A stretch of DNA of 34,838 nt from Chloroflexi bacterium OLB14 (GTDB taxonomy: Bacteria; Chloroflexota; Anaerolineae; Anaerolineales; Villigracilaceae): NCBI GenBank assembly GCA_001567105.1, contig LMZR01000055.1, positions 1 through 34,838 on the forward strand, given 5' to 3'. The notes beneath the pieces were generated by a model. It saw only the letters and a program-made list of their open reading frames with translations. It had not been told where the DNA came from and did no database searches. The translations under genes were made by a program, and so were the position numbers. Position 1 is the stretch's first letter. Every line of letters starts with the position of its first letter. Positions 28,580-34,838 of the stretch are shown here, piece by piece.

Positions 28580-30229
28580 GTGTCGTTCATCATTAAATGC
28601 CTAGATTGTGGGCATAAAGCACCCTACTATCCAACTTCTACAACTTGCCCTAAATGCAACAGCCAGTGGCGTGAAGCAGAATATGACTATGAATTAATTG
28701 GCAAAGCCCTGCCAGAAAAATTATCTAGCCGCAGAGCAGATTTATGGCGCTTTCGTGAGCTATTACCCGTACACAACCCCAATGTTAGTTTATCTTTAGG
28801 CGAAGGGCACACGCCCTTAATTCGAGCTGTTAATTTAGGCATGATGCTTGGTTGCCCTAATATTTACATCAAAGACGAAAGACAAGGACCAACCTCATCA
28901 TTCAAAGACCGCCAAGCCGCTGTAACCATTGCCGCATTGAAAGAAGCAGGAATTACAGAACTCGTTGCCGCTTCTACTGGAAATGTGGCTATTGCTTATT
29001 CTGCTTACGCTTCTCGAGCGGGGATGAAGTTGTGGGCATTTGTCACCAGCCTTGTGCCCGGCGTGAAGATGCGTGAGATCGCTTTGTATGGTAGCCAAGT
29101 AATTAAAATCACTGGTTCGTATGATCAATGCAAGCAAGTTGCGGCAGAATTTGCACATCAACGAAAATTGTATTTAGACATGGGCGCAAGGACGATTACA
29201 TCTATTGAAGCCATGAAAACAATAGCCTTTGAAATTTCGGAGCAATTAACCACAATTCATGGGGCAGATGTATCAAGCCCATGGCGCACTCCGGATTGGT
29301 ACGTACAAGCCATTAGTGGCGGAATGGGTCCAATTGGCGTTTATAAAGGCTTTCGTGAAATGCAACAAATGGGCTGGACGAGTAAAATTCCTGCCTTTGC
29401 TCCTATTCAAGTAGATGGCTGCGCCCCCATGGTAAATAGTTGGAAAAAAGGTTTAGAAAAAGCAGAACCTGTATTAAATCCAAAAACAAGAATTGAAACA
29501 TTAGCTACAGGCGACCCTGGCCGAGCTTATGAATTTTTACGAAAATATGTAAATGAAACCAATGGTGCTTTTGAAAGTGTTAGCGACGAAGATGCACAAC
29601 GTGCCATGCACGTTTTAGCAAAGATGGAAGGAATATCCGCAGAACCAGCAGCTGGAGCGGCATTTGCAGGGTTATTCAAATTGATTCGGGCAGGGGTCAT
29701 CAAGCCAAGTGATACAGTAGTTGTCAATTGCACAGGGCATACTTTACCAGCCGAGCCCATTGTATTAGGCGATAACTGGTCACGTGATGTGAAATTTCCA
29801 AGTACTGAAACTCCACAAGAAGGCTTGCTTTCGGCATTAACCGAAGTTGCCCCAGAAAGATTCCACAAAGTTGCTATTGTAGAAGATACCACTGAAGCCC
29901 GCCGATTAATTCGACGTATTTTACAATCGCAAGGAAACTTTACCATTTTAGAAGCAGCAAATGGGCGTGAAGGCTTAGAGATAATTCAAAAAGAATTGCC
30001 TGATTTGGTAGTGATTGATTTAATGATGCCTGAAATGGATGGCTTCACTGTTATTGAAGAATTACGAAAAAAAACAGAAACTGCCACTATTCCCGTTATT
30101 GTGGCAACCGCTAAAGAATTAACCTCAGACGAAAAATCACGCTTAGGGGGGCATATTCAAGCATTATTGCAAAAAGGTGACTTTTTGAATGATGAATTTC
30201 TGGAAGAAGTAAAATCATTAATTAAATAG
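28580..30229 (+). CDS. thrC: Threonine synthase-like PLP enzyme fused to a C-terminal receiver domain
   Basis: This is a 549-residue fusion. The N-terminal part is a threonine-synthase-type PLP enzyme: zinc ribbon C7-x2-C10 and C23-x2-C26, GEGHTPL (74-80), the PLP-binding lysine K109 in SSFKDR, and the phosphate loop STGN (132-135). Threonine synthase turns O-phosphohomoserine into threonine. Residues 430-549 form a full receiver domain with E435-D436, phosphoacceptor D480 in VVIDLMMPEMDG, a TAKE switch (T510) and K532 in LQKGDF. That last feature is the same K-G variant as the second receiver of the upstream kinase. The start is GTG at 28580 with AGGAG at 28564-28568. The join is in frame with no base anomaly, so the fusion looks real. 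Whether phosphorylation controls the enzyme, or the enzyme half has drifted to another substrate, cannot be told. It lies downstream of the signalling operon across a hairpin. Confidence 0.88.
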   Translation: MSFIIKCLDCGHKAPYYPTSTTCPKCNSQWREAEYDYELIGKALPEKLSSRRADLWRFRELLPVHNPNVSLSLGEGHTPLIRAVNLGMMLGCPNIYIKDERQGPTSSFKDRQAAVTIAALKEAGITELVAASTGNVAIAYSAYASRAGMKLWAFVTSLVPGVKMREIALYGSQVIKITGSYDQCKQVAAEFAHQRKLYLDMGARTITSIEAMKTIAFEISEQLTTIHGADVSSPWRTPDWYVQAISGGMGPIGVYKGFREMQQMGWTSKIPAFAPIQVDGCAPMVNSWKKGLEKAEPVLNPKTRIETLATGDPGRAYEFLRKYVNETNGAFESVSDEDAQRAMHVLAKMEGISAEPAAGAAFAGLFKLIRAGVIKPSDTVVVNCTGHTLPAEPIVLGDNWSRDVKFPSTETPQEGLLSALTEVAPERFHKVAIVEDTTEARRLIRRILQSQGNFTILEAANGREGLEIIQKELPDLVVIDLMMPEMDGFTVIEELRKKTETATIPVIVATAKELTSDEKSRLGGHIQALLQKGDFLNDEFLEEVKSLIK

Positions 30230-30283
30230 TAATTGGCATGTTAAAACTCATGCAGGTTGTAGTAAACAAAAAGGCTGACTTTC

Positions 30284-31232
30284 TTGTTAAAAAAACAAAA
30301 AACTGGAATTCTGGCGGCATTTTATTCTGCATTTTTTTTTAGGGCTTGCACCTGTCTTTGGGAAACTTGCTATCAATTACGGTTTCTCACCATTAATGGT
30401 TGTTGCGCTACGAACGGGTTTTGCAGCTAGTATCATGCTGCTTGGGATATTGCTTTTCTATCGTCAGTATTTCTATATTTTTCCAATTGGTTTAGCAGGG
30501 TGCGCATTGGCTGGCATCATTAATGGGCTTGGCTCTGTCTTTTATTACCTTGCTTTAGAACGACTCGATGCCAGTGTTGGGCAGTTGTTATATTCTTTGT
30601 ATCCTTTTTTTGTAGCAATATGGCTAGCGTTAGATCATCAACCTCCTAGCCATTTAACAGTTTTTAGAATCACTTTAGCAGGGGTTGCAGTTTTACTATT
30701 AACCAGCGTGCCAGATAAACATGTAGATATGCTTGGCGTAGGTATGATGCTGATTGCTGCAATGTTATATGCGCTACATTTGCCTATTAATCAACGGGTG
30801 TTATATGAAGTACCTGCCCCAACAGTAACGTTATATACCTTGATGGCTATGAGTATGGTGGTTATTCCTGCTTATTTATTATTTGATCGTTCGTTGCCTC
30901 CACAAGATAGTTCTTGGTTTCCGGTGTTGGGCTTAACTTTTGTTACATTATTTTCTCGTATTGCATTATTCCTTGGCGTAAAAAATATTGGGGGTATGCA
31001 AACAGCTTTATTAGGGTTGGCTGAATTATTAATTGCGATTGTTTTTAGCACACTACTACTAGGTGAGAATTTATCACTTACTCAATGGTTAGGTGCGCTC
31101 GGACTTAGCGTGAGTTTGATTCTTGTTAGATACGAAAAGCCTACTCCCCCACCTTATAGCGGGAAGACGGGTTGGCTTTCATGGATTCGCCCACCTAATT
31201 TGCCAAAAGATACATTTGGTCCGTATGAATAA
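30284..31232 (+). CDS. EamA/DMT-family transporter (one frame break)
   Basis: The restored length is 315 residues. It is an inner-membrane protein with about ten helices in two EamA repeats, the first beginning TGILAAFYSAFFLGLAPVFGKLAI and the second around residues 150-290 (MLIAAMLYALHLPINQR, then TALLGLAELLIAIVFS). The family exports amino acids, metabolites or drugs; substrate unknown. The frame breaks at nine T's 30332-30340, where one T too many separates helix 1 from the rest. No ATG precedes helix 1, and the best start is TTG 30284 with AAGG nine bases ahead. Co-direction with the threonine synthase fusion raises the possibility of amino-acid export, but this is only a guess from position. 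Confidence 0.8.
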
Positions 31233-31266
31233 TAAAATAGGTGGTCATTTATCAGATGACTACCTA
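31227..31266 (-). terminator. Terminator of the minus-strand two-component operon
   Basis: TAGGTGGTCAT at 31238-31248 and ATGACTACCTA at 31256-31266 form an 11-pair stem with one wobble and a 7-base loop. Read on the minus strand the stem is followed by TTTTATTATT, so it ends the transcript of the response regulator. On the plus strand no T tract follows. Confidence 0.7.
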
Positions 31267-31325
31267 TGAACGATAAGAAAAATTTGATGGAGCAGAATCA
31301 GCTATCCGCTAGTGTGAGGCGCGAG

Positions 31326-32048
31326 TTATCCGCCTTCGTATAAATATCCTGTGCCACGTACGCTAATAACTTTTTCAGATAATGAGGGAAAGGTTTCAAG
31401 TTTATGGCGTAGGCGACTGACTAGCGGGCGTAAAATTTCTGGGGCTTCCTGTTGTGATGTGTCATAGCCTTGTACTAACAAAACCAATTCGCGGTGTGAA
31501 AAAACTTTGCCTTCGTTTTCCATGAGGATACGCAACAAACGACCTTCGGCTGGGGTGAGGTGTTCAATTTTTGTTTTGAATTTGATTTGGCGACGAGATA
31601 AATCTACGGTTGTACCATCTTTGAGTGTGTATAGGTCTTGAGCGTTATCGGAATTGGTGATGGTAGAAGTATGTGATTTTGATGCTCGGCGGGATAATCC
31701 CTTTTTTACACTGGCTAAGATTTGAGGAGGTGAAGCTGGCTTGAGCAAATAATCGTGGATGCGTAAACGTAAGGCTTGCATTGCTGATTCGATTGAACCG
31801 TGTGCGGTGAGTAGGATGATTTCTGTTTCGGGGGAAGTTTGATTGACTACTTGAATTACTTCAAGTCCATCCATGCCTGGCATTTTCAAATCTACAATCA
31901 TGACATCTACTGTATGAGTGCGGATATGCTCTACGGCGGCTTGCCCATTTGAAACGGCGAAGACTGTATAACCCTCTAGTTTGAGAATATCACTTAGAGA
32001 TTGTCTTGCAACCGGTTCATCATCTACGACGAGAATGTTCGGCTTCAT
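31326..32048 (-). CDS. OmpR/PhoB-type response regulator
   Basis: This 240-residue transcription factor has a receiver domain (4-118) with D9/D10, phosphoacceptor D53 in IVDLKMPGMDG, switch T81 and K103 in LLKPA. After a linker comes an OmpR-type winged helix (about 140-237) with LTPAEGRLLRILMENEG, a recognition-helix region ending LVSRLRHKLE, and the hairpin wing VRGTGYLY. It should bind DNA when phosphorylated by the adjoining kinase. I chose ATG 32048 because GGAGG lies at 32056-32060 on the minus strand; an upstream in-frame ATG would add 13 residues. Its start overlaps the kinase gene's end by 29 bases. The receiver is closer in style to NtrC-type receivers (HGSIESAMQAL) than to classical PhoB ones. 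Confidence 0.9.
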   Translation of the reverse strand: MKPNILVVDDEPVARQSLSDILKLEGYTVFAVSNGQAAVEHIRTHTVDVMIVDLKMPGMDGLEVIQVVNQTSPETEIILLTAHGSIESAMQALRLRIHDYLLKPASPPQILASVKKGLSRRASKSHTSTITNSDNAQDLYTLKDGTTVDLSRRQIKFKTKIEHLTPAEGRLLRILMENEGKVFSHRELVLLVQGYDTSQQEAPEILRPLVSRLRHKLETFPSLSEKVISVRGTGYLYEGG

Positions 32049-34636
32049 TGTGTCCTCCGGCAGGTAAGTAAATGCGGAAACATGCACCTGAATTGTTTTG
32101 TTGAATTAATTCAAGCATGCCTCCATGTGCTGTAATTATATTGTAACTTACTGTTAAACCTAAGCCTGTGCCGCCTTCTTTAGTACTAAAGAAGGGTTCA
32201 AAAATATCGGCTTGGGCTTTGAGTGGAATGCCTGTGCCATTATCTTGAAAAAAGAGTTCAACGCCATCAGGTAGGCTGTTCAGTGTGATTTGTATTTGCC
32301 CACCTGCTGGCATAGCGTCTGCGGCGTTGAGGATGAGGTTAATAAAAACTTGTTGAAGTTGACTGCCCACTATGGAGACAGGTGGAATTGTATTTGAGGA
32401 GTTAATTGAAACAGTGACGTTACTTTCAGTTAATTGTTTAGATAATAAAGTGAGCGTGTATTGCAATAAATCAATTAGGTTAACTGTTTCTAGCGACGAT
32501 GTATTTGGGCGGTAAAAATCTAACATTCTACGAGATGTGATCATGAGGCGTTCTAATTCGTTTTGAGCTAGTTTGAAATATTCATCTCGTTTTTCTTGGG
32601 GTAAATCCTCTCGCCCTGCTAAGTGTAAACAATTTTGCACTGCTTGTAGTGGATTATTTAATTCATGTGCAATAGATGCGCTTAACCTACCAGCCGTTGC
32701 CATTTTTTCGGCTTGCAGTAATTTGGCTTCGGCGGCGCGTTGGGCTTCCATACGGTTTTTTAATTCTGTTTCTGTGGCGCGAAGTTGCTTCACCGTTTCT
32801 TGTAATCTTTGATATTGTTTAGCATTGGTGATGACTGAGGATAAAATACCTGCTAAAGATTCCATAGCGATTAGGTCGTTATGTGAAAAAGCGTTTTGGT
32901 CACGGCTTTCAACGTCAATGATGCCTAGCACTTCATCCCCATCTTTGATGGCAACACACAGTTCAGAGTGTGCTTCCCAGCCTTTGATTGGTTTATATAG
33001 AGGGTTTTGTGTGGTGTCATTAATCAAAATACTTTCGCCAGCTTGAGCAACATAACCAGTAACACCTTCTGGCTTAATAAATATTTCGGTGCGCAAAGCA
33101 TTTTGAATTTGCTCAGCATGCGTGCCGCCGATGCCTTGAATAGAAAATTTTTCTTTATCATCTGATAGCAAAACAACAGCAAGTTCATATTTGAAGTATT
33201 GAGCCACTAACTCGGCAGAAATTTTAGCAACTTCTTTTTTATCATTCAAGCCAATCACTTGCCCTACTACTTCGTGGATTAATCCTAAACTGCGGGCTCT
33301 GCCTTCAGCTTCTTCACGCAGGCGTGTATATTCGATTAAGCCTGCTAGATGACTAGCAATCACTACCATGAGGCGCTCATCATATTGACTAAACGCTTCA
33401 GCGCTGGCACTTTCAATGATCAATGCACCTGTGGCTTGACCTCTGTAACGAAGCGGGGCGATTAATTCAGATTTGGATTGTTTGTGAATGCCGATAAACT
33501 CTTCACGTGAAGAATCGGAGATGCGACGTACACGCCCATCTTTCAATACGTTTTGAATAGGGTGACCAGAAGCAGGCAAACTGATGACGTTTAATTTCCC
33601 TTCAATAGTGCGATAATCGCGCAAGACACGTCCATCACTAGAGCGCAGGAATAGGGCAATTAATTCAGTGTTGAAAGCACGCTCTAATAAAGCAATTAAG
33701 CGACGGGCGATTTGATCTAAATTTTGGGCAGATGAAACAGTTAATACAAAATCGTTTAATAAGCCTAGCCTTCTGAGGTGAGCGGTCATTTCAGAAAATG
33801 TGACTACAGTTTCAACCGAAGGTGAAACTTGAACAGCTAACTCACGCAATTGACCTCGTTCAGTTAAGCTGAATTCTTTTTCACGCCATAGAGATACAAC
33901 GCCAATTAAACGATGACCTATCATCAAAGGTAAACTAAGCCATGCAGTTGTATTAGCTTTGATTGGTGCATGTGGCAATAGATCCCAGTTGGGTTGGTCG
34001 GGAGATAAAACAACTTCAGCTAGTGAGCGATTGACGCGACGCAGAATTGGATTTTCATCTATCGGCATGGATTCGTTGGTGGAGTTGGATACATTTGATT
34101 GGGCTTGAATATCTAGCCAATCGCCGCGCCGTATGGCAAGCCATGCGCCTTGTGATGGGACCATGGAAGTAAATGCGCCCAGAACTTTTTTCGAGGGCAA
34201 GTGGAAGGTTGAATGCTAGACCAGTTTGCAGGTCAGGTAAGAGAGGCGGGCTGGGATGAGGAGATGAATCTGTAAGTAAGGAGGCGGTTAGTTTCCAAAT
34301 CTTTTGAGCGGTTGTAGTTTGTTCATCTGCACCGATTAATAAAATTTTGGAAGTGCCTGTGATGGGAAAGGCATAGAAGCGGGCTGGCGTTATTTTTTTG
34401 TGTTTGGGGATTGCGCTAGAGCGGCTGTAGCCACCTGTGACTGCACCGCTTAACCATGCATCTATAGAAGGTAAGGCGAGGATATTTAGGAGTTCATCAT
34501 GGCTGGCTTTGTTAAGTTTACATGACGAGCGAATGACCCACGCACCACCCACGCGCTCGGATAGTACAACCCAATCGGCATTGGTGAGTTGAAGTGCTTC
34601 TTTTAATTTCGGTTCGATATTGTTTTCGGCGGGCAT
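32020..34636 (-). CDS. Cytoplasmic GAF histidine kinase (one frame break)
   Basis: The restored length is 871 residues, with no membrane helix. It has a divergent N-terminal sensor region (1-285, including a GAF-like LSLPLMIGHRLIGVVSL block) and two clear GAF domains (about 295-440 and 455-610, the second with INDTTQNPLYKP). A coiled coil follows, then HisKA with H657 in SIAHELNNPLQ, and the ATPase domain with NLILNAADAMPAGG, DNGTGIP and GGTGLGLTVS. The HELNNPLQ box places it with NtrB/AtoS-like kinases. The frame breaks at six T's 34186-34191 (plus-strand letters). Reading five joins LPLALEK to VLGAFTSMVPSQ. It precedes and overlaps the response regulator gene. It may be an independent pathway from the large receptor operon, since it carries its own GAFs and partner. 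Confidence 0.87.
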
Positions 34637-34645
34637 GTGTGATTA

Positions 34646-34676
34646 ATTATACTTTAGTGATTCTTTTTTAATACAA
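34646..34676 (-). promoter_or_regulatory. Promoter of the minus-strand kinase/regulator pair
   Basis: On the minus strand TTGTAT (34676-34671) and a perfect TATAAT (34651-34646) are separated by 19 bases. The -10 ends ten bases before the ATG at 34636, so the transcript would start only a few bases ahead of it, in keeping with the lack of a ribosome site. The 19-base spacing is long. Confidence 0.45.
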
Positions 34677-34718
34677 AGGACACAAAGGAAAGTGGCTAAT
34701 AAAGAAGGTAATCTAAAA

Positions 34719-34788
34719 GATTTAACCACAGAGACCACGAAGAGCACAGAGAAAACCTTATAAAAACCTCTGTGGTGATTGTTTTTTT
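34719..34788. repeat. Dispersed-type palindromic repeat (ACCACAGAG ... CTCTGTGGT)
   Basis: ACCACAGAG at 34725-34733 is inverted as CTCTGTGGT at 34768-34776. Between them CACGAAGAGCACAGAG repeats the CACAGAG core at about 34745-34751, and a T7 run follows at 34782-34788. A related fragment (ACAAAGGACACAAAGG) lies at 34673-34688. Elements of this wording are familiar as small intergenic repeats in several environmental bacteria. The T tract means it could also end plus-strand transcription. No gene is visible in 34637-34838. Confidence 0.5.
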
Positions 34789-34838
34789 ACGCTCCCTTTT
34801 CGCCACTCCCACACAAAGAGTACAGCAGTGGTTAATAA

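Noticed and set aside
28520..28580. Threonine attenuator or riboswitch ahead of the threonine synthase fusion
   Set aside because: Only a simple terminator-like hairpin is present; there is no leader peptide with threonine codons, alternative pairing or known aptamer core.
30230..30283. GCATG/CATGC hairpin and weak promoter-like boxes before the transporter
   Set aside because: The stem is only five pairs with no T tract, and the TTGGCA-like box lacks a matching -10.
8255..34191. Programmed ribosomal frameshifting at the break sites
   Set aside because: No shared slippery heptamer, stimulator stem or internal ribosome site recurs, and breaks fall in unrelated genes and positions.

Overview
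The window reads as chromosomal DNA from an AT-rich bacterium, most likely a Chloroflexota of the Anaerolineae type. That placement is an inference. It rests on multi-GAF receptor proteins whose GAF signature includes FFNNPDLPETRSEMALPL, on a CSLREA / choice-of-anchor-Q surface protein, and on a polyprenyl synthase with the DDVLGIWGD second motif. No rRNA or other strong phylogenetic marker is present.

Layout: (1) 1-2127, minus strand: the 5' three-quarters or so of a secreted beta-helix surface protein that runs off the left edge. (2) 2128-3660: a divergent intergenic region, a polyprenyl diphosphate synthase, and a tRNA-Gly(CCC) with its own extended -10 promoter and a terminator hairpin. 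(3) 3670-28560: one very long co-directional operon. It starts at a good sigma70-type promoter with two CheY-like response regulators, followed by nine GAF-domain receptors with no kinase domain (about 20 kb), a ParA-family ATPase, and a GAF/PAS hybrid histidine kinase with two receiver domains. A hairpin terminator or attenuator follows. (4) 28580-31232: a threonine synthase fused to a C-terminal receiver domain, then an EamA-type transporter. (5) 34636-31326, minus strand: a GAF histidine kinase and its OmpR-type response regulator, translationally overlapping. (6) 34637-34838: a promoter and a dispersed-repeat-like palindrome, with no gene.

Working model (inference): the nine receptors combine varied inputs (6-TM modules, dCache-like extracytoplasmic domains, HAMP) with one repeated cytoplasmic core. 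The core is coiled coil, full GAF, a truncated GAF-like segment, and a conserved C-terminal tail. They have no output domain, so they probably pass signals through protein contacts to the single hybrid kinase at the operon's end, whose N-terminus carries the same truncated GAF-like segment. The two free receivers at the front and the receiver fused to threonine synthase could be outputs, and the ParA could position the complex. This resembles a chemosensory array in logic but contains no recognisable MCP, CheA or CheW domain.

A strong caveat is that at least thirteen single-base frame breaks, nearly all in A/T homopolymers and mostly one base too long, split otherwise well-conserved genes throughout the window. 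Removing or adding one base at each restores a continuous protein. Residual assembly or sequencing indels are the simplest explanation. Coordinates below give the whole restored genes.
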